A stretch of DNA of 64,000 nucleotides from Anaerolinea thermophila (GTDB lineage: Bacteria; Chloroflexota; Anaerolineae; Anaerolineales; Anaerolineaceae), in NCBI RefSeq assembly GCF_020723905.1, contig NZ_DYHZ01000008.1:124001-188000 (forward strand). Direction: 5' to 3'. The translations under genes and the position numbers were made by a program. Each line of letters begins with the position of its first letter. The stretch's first letter is position 1. The notes beneath the pieces were generated by a model that saw nothing but the letters and a program-made list of their open reading frames with translations, did not search any database and was not told the DNA's origin. This document shows, one piece after another, positions 47,109 to 55,810 of this stretch.

Positions 47109-47564
47109 TTAGTTTACATCATTATATGTCCAGAAGCGATTGGCAAAGAAATTCCACATCATCACCACCAGCACGGCAATTGCCAGGGTGATGTTGTGCC
47201 CTACAAAAGTTGGGGTAAAAATAAATGGGCGTGGCAGGATGCGTGAGAACAGATTGATCATCGGGATTTCCAGGGTCGCAACCAGCGGAATGCGGATTCC
47301 TAACCCGATTGCGCTTACCAGTGCGAATTGAGCCAGTTGCTGTGAAAGTTGCTTGCTTCGTGAGTCGGGGTATGTCCAGAAACGGTTCCAGGTGAAATTG
47401 CTGATCACCGCAGCGGTAAAAGACATTGCACTTGCCCATACGGCTGGCATTCCCAGAAGGAGAATGCCGAAGTTAAACAAGCCAAAATCAACTACCGCTC
47501 CAATAACACCTACAACAGCAAATTTCAAAAACCGCTCTCGTTCTCGCGGATTGGACAAAATCAT
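47109..47564 (-). CDS. GtrA-family membrane protein
   Basis: 151 residues from the ATG that overlaps the decarboxylase stop by four bases. Four membrane helices with the GtrA signature: [35 protein letters not shown] at the end of helix two and a matching [12 protein letters not shown] at the C-terminus. GtrA proteins are thought to flip or present polyprenyl-linked sugars. Coupled to a sugar-nucleotide enzyme, it probably belongs to a surface-glycan pathway. Confidence 0.9.
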   Translation of the reverse strand: MILSNPRERERFLKFAVVGVIGAVVDFGLFNFGILLLGMPAVWASAMSFTAAVISNFTWNRFWTYPDSRSKQLSQQLAQFALVSAIGLGIRIPLVATLEIPMINLFSRILPRPFIFTPTFVGHNITLAIAVLVVMMWNFFANRFWTYNDVN

Positions 47565-48523
47565 AAAGAAAGCCCCATTTTTTGTCGGAAGTATGGGATG
47601 GTGCGTTGAATGCCTTCGGCTAAAGATATTTTCGGTTCCCATTTTAAGATCTGCCTTGCACGAGTAATATCTGGTTGTCGGCGTTGAGGGTCATCTCCCA
47701 GGCGCGAAGCCGGTTGGAAGATGACGCCTGCCGGGTTCCCTACAATTTCATTGATGGTTTGAGCAAATTCCAGAATGGTGGTCTCAGTAGGATTACCGAT
47801 ATTGACAGGGTTATGTTCATCCGAGAGGAGCAGGCGGTAAATGCCTTCAATCAGGTCATCTACGTAGCAAAAACTGCGGGTTTGCGAACCATCTCCGTAA
47901 ATGGTGAGGGGTTCGTGCCGCAGGGCTTGCTGAATAAAATTGGGCACTACTCTTCCATCGTCCAGCCGCATGCGGGGACCATAGGTGTTGAAAATCCGCA
48001 CAATACGGGTATCAATGCCGTGATAACGGTGATACGCCATGGTCAAGGCTTCGGCAAAGCGTTTGGCTTCATCGTACACCGATCGCACACCAATAGGATC
48101 AACATGCCCCCAGTAACTTTCCTTTTGCGGATGTTCGAGAGGATCGCCGTAAATTTCACTGGTGGAAGCCAGCAGGTATCTGGCCCGGTGAGCGCGTGCC
48201 ACTCCCAGTGTGTTATGGGTACCCAGCGCGCCCGCTTTCATGGTTTGAATGGGCAGGTTCGTGTAACCATACGGCGAGTTTGGGTTAGGACTTGCCGGTG
48301 AAGCAAAATGGAGCACTGCATCAATTTTGCCCGGCACAAAAATAAAATTGGACACATCATGGCGAATGAACAGGAAATTTGGATTCCCTGCCAGATGTGC
48401 CATATTATCCGGACTGCCCGTGATAAAGTTATCCATACCAATGACGAAGTGACCTTCCTTGATCAGACGGTCACATAAATGAGAACCGAGAAAACCAGCA
48501 GCGCCAGTAACTAAAATTCGCAT
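47561..48523 (-). CDS. UDP-glucuronate decarboxylase / NAD-dependent sugar epimerase (UXS type)
   Basis: 320 residues from the ATG at 48523 (a TTG three codons earlier is less likely). Rossmann loop [48 protein letters not shown] with the catalytic Tyr-x-x-x-Lys, and [31 protein letters not shown] is the specific UDP-xylose synthase pattern. The reaction would give UDP-xylose from UDP-glucuronate. It starts two bases after the G5-lipoprotein stop and overlaps gtrA by four bases. Confidence 0.88.
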   Translation of the reverse strand: MRILVTGAAGFLGSHLCDRLIKEGHFVIGMDNFITGSPDNMAHLAGNPNFLFIRHDVSNFIFVPGKIDAVLHFASPASPNPNSPYGYTNLPIQTMKAGALGTHNTLGVARAHRARYLLASTSEIYGDPLEHPQKESYWGHVDPIGVRSVYDEAKRFAEALTMAYHRYHGIDTRIVRIFNTYGPRMRLDDGRVVPNFIQQALRHEPLTIYGDGSQTRSFCYVDDLIEGIYRLLLSDEHNPVNIGNPTETTILEFAQTINEIVGNPAGVIFQPASRLGDDPQRRQPDITRARQILKWEPKISLAEGIQRTIPYFRQKMGLSL

Positions 48524-48525
48524 CT

Positions 48526-50136
48526 TTACCAATCCACCTTTTCTATTAATCCATCTCCGGTGATTTGAATGGCTTCACCGGTTTGCGGGTGTACCAGGAA
48601 CAAATTCTTCTGGTAAATTACTGCCAGACGAAAAGTTCCGTCCTCAAACGGCTCTGGCGACCAAACCACTTCCTGCGGGTCCAGTCCCAGTTTTCCTTCC
48701 TCAGGGAAAATTTGCCGGTTGTTTGAGCCATCCCGGTCCATCACCGAGAGGCGATATCGTCCATTCTCTCCCTGTTCACTGGAAATGTTATTCAGGTATG
48801 CCACCTGGTAACTTCCATCTGCACTTCGCGGCGAGACTACAGGATAGGCAAACATGCCTGCTTTTTCCACAATTTTAATGAATGCACCATTGTTGATGAC
48901 GTAAGCGCTCACATCAAAATAGGGTGAGGTTTCGGCGTTCTCCTGCCCCGGGCGAGGTGCATGAGTTAGGGTATAAAGTACCTGGTGATTGGGAGACCAT
49001 GCCAGTGCCGGCACCCATGCCCAGTCAGCGCGCGTCTGGTAGGGGGTGATTTCCACCAGAGGGGTAAGTTCACCGGTTTCCAGGTTGACCAGCCCGACAA
49101 CATTCGGCTGAGCGTATGCCAGCAAGGCTCCATCCGGAGACCAGGCAAATTGAGTTCCCCACCAGCCGAACGCCCCGCCGTAATTGGCTTCAACCAGGGT
49201 AGAGGTTTCTAGTATGATGCCGCTGGGGCTGTAGCGGGTTAGGATCAGGTCATTGTTGGCTTGCCATCCAGGAGCAGTTGTTCGCGGTTCTACGGTTGAA
49301 TAAGTAATACTTAGCCCCTGTCCGGGTACCCAGTCCGCAAAGTGAATGATGTTTTTGGCTCGCAGGTTGACCGGTTGGGCTTCAGGATCGGTCAGATTGA
49401 GCATCCATAAGGTGTTGATTTCCTCCCCCGGTTCGGTAGAAGAACGGCGGGTGAACAGGAGCCATTCCCTGTTGGGAGAAAGCGAAAAAATCCGCCCGTC
49501 TAAATCTCCTGTGGTCACCAGCGGACGCCGATTGCCGGTATTTCCCTCCATCAGCCACGCATTACCCCCCGAAAGATATACTAACTTGCCGGGTATATCC
49601 GTAGGGGTGAAAGGACGTTGTACCCCTACCATTTTGATCTCCGGACGGGGATCAACAATCCGTACTTCTTTGACAATGCTTCGGGAGACTTCCTGTCCAT
49701 CCTCATAGACGACTCGGATGGTACGCTCCAGTTTTCCGTTGCTCCCCGATTGAATGATCATCGTGCGGCTTTCAGGAAGCGACTCGTTCTGCACGGTTTG
49801 GCTGTCAAAAGGAATGGTGATCTCCTCAATTTTCAGTTCTTCCTGGACACGAATCACTCGGATGGTATCGCCCTTTTCCAGTACGGTATAACCCGGCGGT
49901 TCCAGGCGATCCAGCGGATTCAGTTTGATACCGGCTTTTTCCACTGCACCTTGAGCGGTTGTCCCGGCAGGAACTTGCAGAGAGAGGCTTTGCCCATCTA
50001 CCGAAATCTGTACGGTGTAATTCTCAACTGAAGGGCTGGGATTCAGAGAACAGGCACTTAAAACCCATCCCAGCAGGACAAATAATCCCATCAGGTGGAT
50101 GCGAAGAGAGCGGCGGAAGGGTGTCAAGAACTGCAT
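48526..50136 (-). CDS. Lipoprotein with ubiquitin-like, G5 and beta-propeller domains
   Basis: 536 residues from the ATG at 50136. Signal with RRSLRIH charge cluster and lipobox LSAC. Residues about 35-95 are DUF348-like ([28 protein letters not shown]), about 100-170 a G5 domain ([39 protein letters not shown]), and 180-530 a TolB-like propeller ([31 protein letters not shown]). DUF348 and G5 domains occur in cell-wall-linked Gram-positive proteins, here combined with a propeller. Ligand unknown. No Shine-Dalgarno sequence is seen; 28 bases separate it from the upstream lipoprotein gene. Confidence 0.82.
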   Translation of the reverse strand: MQFLTPFRRSLRIHLMGLFVLLGWVLSACSLNPSPSVENYTVQISVDGQSLSLQVPAGTTAQGAVEKAGIKLNPLDRLEPPGYTVLEKGDTIRVIRVQEELKIEEITIPFDSQTVQNESLPESRTMIIQSGSNGKLERTIRVVYEDGQEVSRSIVKEVRIVDPRPEIKMVGVQRPFTPTDIPGKLVYLSGGNAWLMEGNTGNRRPLVTTGDLDGRIFSLSPNREWLLFTRRSSTEPGEEINTLWMLNLTDPEAQPVNLRAKNIIHFADWVPGQGLSITYSTVEPRTTAPGWQANNDLILTRYSPSGIILETSTLVEANYGGAFGWWGTQFAWSPDGALLAYAQPNVVGLVNLETGELTPLVEITPYQTRADWAWVPALAWSPNHQVLYTLTHAPRPGQENAETSPYFDVSAYVINNGAFIKIVEKAGMFAYPVVSPRSADGSYQVAYLNNISSEQGENGRYRLSVMDRDGSNNRQIFPEEGKLGLDPQEVVWSPEPFEDGTFRLAVIYQKNLFLVHPQTGEAIQITGDGLIEKVDW

Positions 50137-50164
50137 AATCAGGTATAATCCTGCCTCGTAAGGG

Positions 50165-50704
50165 TTATTTGAGGGAGCCAGTGATGGAGAGCAGTTCATC
50201 TTCTACACGGACCTCTTCAATCTTCAATGGCTTCCCCTGAAAGGTGGTCAGTTGCCCGATACGATCATTGACGGTTTGACTGAGGGCATTGACAGTTCTT
50301 TCGGGAAGGGGTAGAGAGCCAACCTTTGCAGAAACAATTTGCATTTGAAGAGTGCCTTCTGCAACAGAAGGCTCAAACACAACCTCCACCTGTGCATCCA
50401 TGATGCCTGTTGAGGTCGTTCCGGTAAGTCGGATCTGGTTATCTTGAAAATCAACCTGAAGGTCACGGAGATCGCTTTCGGAGGTTGTGGATTGCTCTCG
50501 GATGAAAGAGGAAAGTTGTTTCTCAGTAATGGTCAGGGTGACTTGCCCCGTTGTGGCTAACTCTTGCAGTGCACTGGATAACTGCTCTTCCAGTGAAACG
50601 GAAGGTATGGTTTCGGGAGATGGAGTCGATTGGATCCGTTGAGGAAGGTTGCAGGCAACACTCAACGTGATCAGTAAGGCAACAAACAAAAGAATTTTAC
50701 GCAT
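50165..50704 (-). CDS. Small unrecognised lipoprotein
   Basis: 179 residues from the ATG at 50704. Lipobox SVAC with Cys18 after a clear signal peptide, then a Pro/Ser/Thr linker. The mature part has two halves resembling an LptE/BPI-like beta fold (VTLTITEKQLSSFIREQ; NQIRLTGTTSTGIMDAQVEVVFEPS) and a final SITGSLK strand. No family named with confidence. First gene of the eight-gene minus-strand run; diverges from scpB across 34 bases. Confidence 0.75.
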   Translation of the reverse strand: MRKILLFVALLITLSVACNLPQRIQSTPSPETIPSVSLEEQLSSALQELATTGQVTLTITEKQLSSFIREQSTTSESDLRDLQVDFQDNQIRLTGTTSTGIMDAQVEVVFEPSVAEGTLQMQIVSAKVGSLPLPERTVNALSQTVNDRIGQLTTFQGKPLKIEEVRVEDELLSITGSLK

Positions 50705-50726
50705 CAATTTACTCACAGGACAACCG

Positions 50727-50732
50727 TATAAA
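50727..50732 (+). promoter_or_regulatory. -10-only promoter, leaderless start of scpB
   Basis: TATAAA six bases before the ATG at 50739. No Shine-Dalgarno sequence and no clear -35. If translation instead begins at the ATG at 50757, the leader would be about 18 bases, still without a ribosome-binding site. Confidence 0.5.
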
Positions 50733-50738
50733 AATCTG

Positions 50739-51329
50739 ATGACAACCAATTATAGCATGAGTGAAAACCTGACTCTTAACAATCCCGTAAGCACAATCCT
50801 TCCCATGGTGGAGGCGTTGTTGTTTGTGGCTCCCGCACCGGTTGCGCCAGCGCAACTGGCTCAGGCTCTGGAAGTGCCGGTAGAAACCGTAGAGGCGGCA
50901 TTACATGCACTACAGCAAAGTTATCAGAATGGGCGCGGGTTAAGCCTGCAGTGGCATCTGGGAAAAGTCCAGTTGACGACAGCGCCACATGTGGCGGAAG
51001 TGGTTGAGCGTTTCCTTGGACTGGAAGCCACTGCTCGCCTGAGCCGGGCTGCACTGGAAACGCTGGCGATTATCGCTTATCGTCAGCCCATCACCCGTCC
51101 AGCCATTGACGCCATTCGCGGGGTGAACAGCGATGGTGTGCTGAAAAGCCTGCTGAATAAAGGACTGGTCGAAGAAGTTGGGCGGGCAGAAGCCCCCGGT
51201 CGTCCAATCCTTTATGGCACGACCAGCGAGTTCCTGCAACATTTTGGTTTATCTTCCTTGCAGGAACTGCCGCCATACGATCGGGAAGAAGAAACACCAA
51301 AAGAAGAAAACCTGATTTTGAAGGATTGA
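50739..51329 (+). CDS. scpB: Segregation and condensation protein B
   Basis: 196 residues if started at 50739; the conserved part begins after MSENLTLNN (ATG at 50757). Two winged-helix domains with the ScpB landmarks VEALLFVAPAPVAPAQLAQ, LSRAALETLAIIAYRQPITRPAIDAIRGVNSDGVL and GRPILYGTTSEFLQHFGL. ScpB works with ScpA and SMC in chromosome condensation; scpA is not adjacent. The six-base gap to rluB reflects the common bacterial scpB-rluB pairing. Confidence 0.94.
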   Translation: MTTNYSMSENLTLNNPVSTILPMVEALLFVAPAPVAPAQLAQALEVPVETVEAALHALQQSYQNGRGLSLQWHLGKVQLTTAPHVAEVVERFLGLEATARLSRAALETLAIIAYRQPITRPAIDAIRGVNSDGVLKSLLNKGLVEEVGRAEAPGRPILYGTTSEFLQHFGLSSLQELPPYDREEETPKEENLILKD

Positions 51330-51335
51330 GAAGAT

Positions 51336-52073
51336 ATGGCTGAAGAACGTGTACAAAAGATTCTGGCCCGTGCAGGGTATGGTTCGCGCCGTGCCTGTGA
51401 GGAATTGATTTTAGCGGGCAGAGTCAAAATCAATGGACAAACAGCGGTTTTGGGCTCGAAAGCCGATCCTGCCCGTGATCAAATTCTGGTGGACGGTCAA
51501 AAAATTCCCCTGCAACCTCCACCGATTTATATCATGTTGCATAAACCACAGGGTGTGCTATCGGATGTGGAAGTTCACAAGGACCCCCGTCCTACCGTAC
51601 GCGATCTAGTCCCTGTGGAAGGGCATTTGTTCTCGGTAGGCAGGCTGGACTACGAGAGCGAAGGTCTGATTTTACTGACCAATGATGGTGAACTGGCGAA
51701 TCGTCTCACCCATCCGCGATATGGGCACGAAAAAGAGTACCGTGTCCTGGTAGGAAGCCGCCCCGACGAGCGCCAACTCGAAGCATGGCGTCATGGCATT
51801 GTTCTGGAAGATGGGTATCGCACAGCCCCGGCACAGGTGCGGGTTGAAGGGGTGGCAGGGAAAGGCGCATGGTTGCGGGTGATCTTGCGGGAAGGACGAA
51901 AGCGCCAGATTCGTGAGATGGGGCGTTTAACCGGCCTGCCTGTTTTAAGAATCATTCGCATCCGGATTGGCAATTTGCTTTTAGGAGACTTAAAACCCGG
52001 TGAGTGGCGTTATCTGACTCCGCAGGAAGTGCGATTGCTCAAAGCCGGCGTTTCTTCCTCCGGACGGTCGTAA
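51336..52073 (+). CDS. rluB: Ribosomal large-subunit pseudouridine synthase B (RsuA/RluB family)
   Basis: 245 residues. N-terminal S4 RNA-binding domain (4-60: RVQKILARAGYGSRRACEELI), then the catalytic block GRLDYESEGLILLTNDG with Asp105, and RKRQIREMGRLTGLPVLRIIRIRIG. It converts a specific uridine of 23S rRNA to pseudouridine; RluB and the RsuA/RluE/F relatives cannot be fully separated by eye, but scpB linkage favours RluB. A strong terminator follows at 52091. Confidence 0.92.
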   Translation: MAEERVQKILARAGYGSRRACEELILAGRVKINGQTAVLGSKADPARDQILVDGQKIPLQPPPIYIMLHKPQGVLSDVEVHKDPRPTVRDLVPVEGHLFSVGRLDYESEGLILLTNDGELANRLTHPRYGHEKEYRVLVGSRPDERQLEAWRHGIVLEDGYRTAPAQVRVEGVAGKGAWLRVILREGRKRQIREMGRLTGLPVLRIIRIRIGNLLLGDLKPGEWRYLTPQEVRLLKAGVSSSGRS

Positions 52074-52090
52074 TTTTCAACGGTCCCGAA

Positions 52091-52128
52091 AAAAATTCCT
52101 CCCGTCGGGTTAAGCGGGAGGAATTTTT
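52091..52128. terminator. Bidirectional terminator after rluB
   Basis: Stem AAAAATTCCTCCCG / CGGGAGGAATTTTT, 14 bp with a ten-base loop; T-rich on both strands. Serves rluB and the converging gene ending at 52133. Confidence 0.9.
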
Positions 52129-52132
52129 GTGT

Positions 52133-52870
52133 TTATTCAGCAGGCAGGGCTTCTACAATGCGCTGGATTTGTTCAGACGGTAGCACCTGTTGTTTGGCGC
52201 GTTTTCTAACAAAATCCTTTAATTTTTCCACCGTGATGGCAGGATAAGGAGCATCATCCATCTGATCCAGTTGAATTTGCGGATGGGTGAACACCAGTAC
52301 AACATTGGCGGGGGGAAGTTGCTCATCCGGTAAGGCTTTCTTGATGAAGCGGTCCCAGTCCACCAGTGCGGCTTCGGCATCCAGATCCGGTCTGCCAATC
52401 CCTTCTTGCCCAAACAGGCGCGTAAACCACGAAACACCATGCTGGCGGTAGCGGTTCTTCTCAAAGGTGATGAACCCTTTTTGATAATACGGAATCAACA
52501 GCCAGATTCCTGAAGGACCCACCAGCAGATGAGATACCGGTCCCCGGTAGTGATAGAGGTGGTAACGGTCATCCAACCCTTTAAGTTTTTGGGAGATGAT
52601 TTCGTCAATGGTTGGAGATTTGCCCCAGCGATTGCCAAAGTACAGGCTGATTTGGGTCAGGATTAACCCGACAAACATTGCCCCGTAAGAAAGGGTAAGA
52701 TACCGCTCGCTTTCAGGGGTGGTCACCAGGGTTGGATCTCTAAATGAAGCGATGATTTGATTTAATGCCAGTACAAATCCACCTACCAACACTGCTAACG
52801 CCGCAAAGGAAGTGTAACGCCCGATTTTCTGGTTGCGAAGGACCTTTTTCTCGTCGCGGATGATATTCAT
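52133..52870 (-). CDS. Membrane protein with NERD-like domain
   Basis: 245 residues. Two N-terminal membrane helices (about 20-40, 62-82) precede a cytoplasmic part starting GKSPTIDEIISQKLKGLDDRYHLYHY and HLLVGPSGIWLL, which recalls NERD nuclease-related domains (conserved D-x-x and G-P-x-G). The middle is basic (YYQKGFITFEKNRYRQHG), and it ends in a helix rich in Lys/Gln. Nuclease activity is not established. It lies 24 bases after plsX on the same strand. Confidence 0.65.
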   Translation of the reverse strand: MNIIRDEKKVLRNQKIGRYTSFAALAVLVGGFVLALNQIIASFRDPTLVTTPESERYLTLSYGAMFVGLILTQISLYFGNRWGKSPTIDEIISQKLKGLDDRYHLYHYRGPVSHLLVGPSGIWLLIPYYQKGFITFEKNRYRQHGVSWFTRLFGQEGIGRPDLDAEAALVDWDRFIKKALPDEQLPPANVVLVFTHPQIQLDQMDDAPYPAITVEKLKDFVRKRAKQQVLPSEQIQRIVEALPAE

Positions 52871-52894
52871 ACAGAAAAATTCTCCTGGTTTGGT

Positions 52895-53908
52895 TTATGA
52901 TACCGGTTCATTGGATGAAAGTTCTTGCTGGATGGCATCCCGAAGGGCACCGAGCAAATTCTTTTGCACTGCTTGGTGTGCCAGTTTAAGACCACTGTAA
53001 ATGGCACGCGCATTGGAGCGTCCATGCCCCACAAACACTAATCCGTCAATCCCCAGCAAAGGTGCTGCACCCACCTCATCGGGAGCCATCATCTTTTTGA
53101 GTTGACGGAAAGCCGGTTTTGCCAGTAGACCGCCCAGCATAGTAATGGGCGAGGATTTGATTTGTTCCGTCAGCATGTCGATGAGGAGTTTGCTTACGGC
53201 TTCCACCGATTTTAACATGACATTGCCAACAAACCCATCAGTCACCACCACATCCACATCACCCTGGAAAATTTCTTTGCCTTCCACGTTGCCAATGAAG
53301 TTGAGACGGGTTTTCTCCAGCAGGGGGTAGGTGTCATGGACCAGTTGATTGCCCTTTGAGGCTTCCTCTCCATTGGAGAGCAGACCTACTCTTGGCCGCT
53401 CAATTCCGAGCATTTTTTGCGCATAGATTGAACCCATCACTGCAAACTCTACCAGAAATTCCGGGCGGCAATCCACGTTGGCGCCGATGTCGCAAACCAC
53501 ACAAAATCCCTTGCGGGTGGGGAAAACCGCTGTGAGGGGAGGACGGGAGACCCCACGAATCCGTCCCAGAGTGCGCAGGGCGATGAAATTTGCTCCACCG
53601 GTGTTTCCTGCGGTGAAGAACGCGCTTGCCTCGCCAGATTTGACCAGTTCCATTCCCACAGCCATGGAGTTGCGCGGCTTTTTCCGTGCCCCTTCGACGG
53701 GTTTATCGGTCATTTCCAGTACATCAGGAGCGTGGACAAGCCGCACAGGGGCGTTTCGGGTATTGGCTTTTTCCAGTTTGGGGCGAACAATTTCTTCATT
53801 TCCTACCAGGATGATTTCTTCCCCCAGTTCCAGCGCGGCATGGATAGCGCCTTCTATCTCGGGGTCAGGGTAATGATCGCTTCCCATTGCATCAAGTACG
53901 ATTGGCAT
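52895..53908 (-). CDS. plsX: Phosphate acyltransferase PlsX
   Basis: 337 residues. PlsX signature: VLDAMGSDHYPDPEIEGA, EMTDKPVEGARKKPRNSMAVG, SAFFTAGNTGG, DIGANVDCRPE, NGEEASKGNQL and DVVVTDGFVGNVMLKSVE. It makes acyl-phosphate from acyl-ACP for phosphatidic acid synthesis with PlsY. Length is normal. The usual partners rpmF or fab genes are not adjacent. Its 5' end lies just upstream of, and divergent to, the tRNA-Leu gene. Confidence 0.96.
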   Translation of the reverse strand: MPIVLDAMGSDHYPDPEIEGAIHAALELGEEIILVGNEEIVRPKLEKANTRNAPVRLVHAPDVLEMTDKPVEGARKKPRNSMAVGMELVKSGEASAFFTAGNTGGANFIALRTLGRIRGVSRPPLTAVFPTRKGFCVVCDIGANVDCRPEFLVEFAVMGSIYAQKMLGIERPRVGLLSNGEEASKGNQLVHDTYPLLEKTRLNFIGNVEGKEIFQGDVDVVVTDGFVGNVMLKSVEAVSKLLIDMLTEQIKSSPITMLGGLLAKPAFRQLKKMMAPDEVGAAPLLGIDGLVFVGHGRSNARAIYSGLKLAHQAVQKNLLGALRDAIQQELSSNEPVS

Positions 53909-53935
53909 GGCAACCTCTCTTTTGTGGTTTTTGGC

Positions 53936-53963
53936 TTGACATTCAACCAGAGCCGATTATAAT
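53936..53963 (+). promoter_or_regulatory. Consensus promoter of tRNA-Leu
   Basis: TTGACA (53936-53941), 16-base spacer, TATAAT (53958-53963): both boxes match the sigma-70 consensus exactly. The tRNA begins 12 bases later. Confidence 0.93.
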
Positions 53964-53975
53964 ACAGACACGCAC

Positions 53976-54057
53976 GCGCTGGTGCTGGAATTGGCAGACA
54001 GGCATGGTTGAGGGCCATGTGCCGCGAGGCGTGTGGGTTCAACTCCCACCCAGCGCA
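53976..54057 (+). tRNA. tRNA-Leu (anticodon GAG)
   Basis: 82 bases with a long variable arm (class II). Acceptor GCGCTGG pairs with CCAGCGC, discriminator A. The anticodon stem CATGG/CCATG holds loop TTGAGGG. The T arm has GTTCAACTC. No CCA is encoded. Reads CUC/CUU codons. Confidence 0.95.
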
Positions 54058-54061
54058 CTCC

Positions 54062-54086
54062 AAAAGCCGCAGAGAGCGGCTTTTTT
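54062..54086 (+). terminator. Rho-independent terminator after tRNA-Leu
   Basis: AAAAGCCGC / GCGGCTTTTTT stem with a five-base loop and a six-T run. Confidence 0.92.
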
Positions 54087-54108
54087 CGTAATTCCTTTCC
54101 CTTTTTAC

Positions 54109-54137
54109 TTGTCTCTATCACATGATTGGGGGATAAT
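54109..54137 (+). promoter_or_regulatory. Promoter of the receiver-first kinase operon
   Basis: TTGTCT (54109-54114), 17-base spacer, GATAAT (54132-54137). It leaves a leader of about 60 bases before the ATG at 54206, with GAGGTG as ribosome-binding site. Confidence 0.65.
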
Positions 54138-54205
54138 GGATGAAAATTCCTGTATGGAAAGCGTTGTAAAATGGAGATGGGGGAAGATTTATTTGAGGTG
54201 AGCCT

Positions 54206-55810
54206 ATGACCACGCCGACCATTCTGGTAGTGGATGATGACCGCAGTATTGTGAAATTATGTCAGCGGTTGCTGGAGAGGGCTTCCTTCCAGGTTCTGGC
54301 GTCAACCGATCCTTTCGAAGCGCTCAAAATTTTGGAAGTCCACCGGGTGGATTTGCTGCTGACGGATATCCGTATGCCGGTAATGGATGGTTTTGAACTC
54401 ATCGAGCGGGGTAAAGCCCTGCAACCCGATTTAGCCGTCCTGGTGATGACAGGATTTGGCACTGTCGATACTGCCATTCAGGCGCTTTATCGTGGCGTGG
54501 ATGGGCTAATCCTCAAACCGTTCGAAAATACCGCTGGATTGGTGGAGGCGGTTCAACGGGTGCTCACCTACGCCCGGCAGAAACAGGAAGCGGCGCGTGC
54601 TCAAGTTCTCAAACCCCTGTTTGATATTACCGAGACATTACTTGCTGAAACGTCTTTACAGACCCTGGAAAAGTTGATCCAGAATGCCATCATTGGAATT
54701 TTCCAATGTGAGTATGTGGGTGTGATTCAACGTGAAGGGCAGGGGAAAGGCGGAAACCTGATTGTTGGTCACATGCTCCCCCGTCAACTGGACAAGGATG
54801 TATGGGAGAAACTGTTCCGCATCCTGATTGAGCATGATAGCACCTCCATTTTGATCCACCAAACGGGTCCCGGCAACGCAGAGTTACAGAAAATCTTGCG
54901 TTTGGCAGGGTGGACTTCTCTCATGGTTACCTTCATCAACCGTGGAGGGCGTGAGTTTATCTTTCTGGCGGGGCGCTCAAGCCCGGCACAGCCCTACACC
55001 TCAGCCGATCTGGATCTCTTCACCATGCTGGCACGCCAGGCGGCAGTTGCGCTGGAAAACGCCCGCCTGTACACGGATTTGAAAGACTACATCCGCCGGG
55101 TGGAGGAATCCCAGCAGGCGCTGGTTCAGGCAGAAAAGATGGCGGCAGTGGGGCGTTTGGTGGCTTCGCTGGCGCACGAAATCAATAATCCATTGCAATC
55201 TTTACAAAACTGCCTGCACCTGGCTTTGCGGGCGGATCTGGACCCAGAACAGCGCAGTCACTATCTCAATTTGACCGAAACCGAATTAAATCGTCTGATT
55301 CAAACCGTTCGCCGGATGCTGGAGTTTTACCGTCCCAGTTCGCACGAACGTACGCCCATTCAACTGGCAAAGGCGGTTCAACATGTTGTTGATCTCATGC
55401 GTTCAGAAATTCGCTCCCGCGGTGTGGAAGTATCGCTAAATATCCCGGAGGATGCAGAAATTTCCGGGCTGGAGGATCAGATTCAACAGGTCTTCTTCAA
55501 TCTGATTTTGAATGCTCTGGATGCTGTAGAGGCAAGTGAAACGAAGCGAATCTGGGTAGAATGTGTTTCTCATGAAAACGAATGGGTGATCACCGTGGAA
55601 GATTCCGGACCGGGTGTTCCGTCCGAGATCAGGAACCGTATTTTTGAACCCTTTATCAGCACCAAGAAAAATGGAACCGGGCTTGGTTTAGCCGTCAGTT
55701 ACGGCATCATCGAAGCCCATGGTGGCACGCTTGCCCTCATTCCAGGAAAATATGGACAGGGCGCTTGTTTTGAAATCCGCTTTCCGAAAGAAGAGGGATT
55801 GGATGCATGA
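54206..55810 (+). CDS. Receiver-GAF-histidine kinase (response-regulator-first hybrid)
   Basis: 534 residues, soluble. A receiver comes first (1-120; VVDDDRS acidic pair, Asp54 in LLTDIRMPVMDG, Lys in LILKPF), then a GAF domain (about 140-290), HisKA with His324 in LAHEINNPLQS and HATPase (ILNALDAVEA; DSGPGVPSEIRNRIFEPF; GTGLGLAVSYGI). The GAF's ligand is unknown. Receiver-first kinases usually act in the middle of phosphorelays or are switched by their own receiver. Four-base overlap with the OmpR-type regulator gene, its likely target. Confidence 0.92.
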   Translation: MTTPTILVVDDDRSIVKLCQRLLERASFQVLASTDPFEALKILEVHRVDLLLTDIRMPVMDGFELIERGKALQPDLAVLVMTGFGTVDTAIQALYRGVDGLILKPFENTAGLVEAVQRVLTYARQKQEAARAQVLKPLFDITETLLAETSLQTLEKLIQNAIIGIFQCEYVGVIQREGQGKGGNLIVGHMLPRQLDKDVWEKLFRILIEHDSTSILIHQTGPGNAELQKILRLAGWTSLMVTFINRGGREFIFLAGRSSPAQPYTSADLDLFTMLARQAAVALENARLYTDLKDYIRRVEESQQALVQAEKMAAVGRLVASLAHEINNPLQSLQNCLHLALRADLDPEQRSHYLNLTETELNRLIQTVRRMLEFYRPSSHERTPIQLAKAVQHVVDLMRSEIRSRGVEVSLNIPEDAEISGLEDQIQQVFFNLILNALDAVEASETKRIWVECVSHENEWVITVEDSGPGVPSEIRNRIFEPFISTKKNGTGLGLAVSYGIIEAHGGTLALIPGKYGQGACFEIRFPKEEGLDA

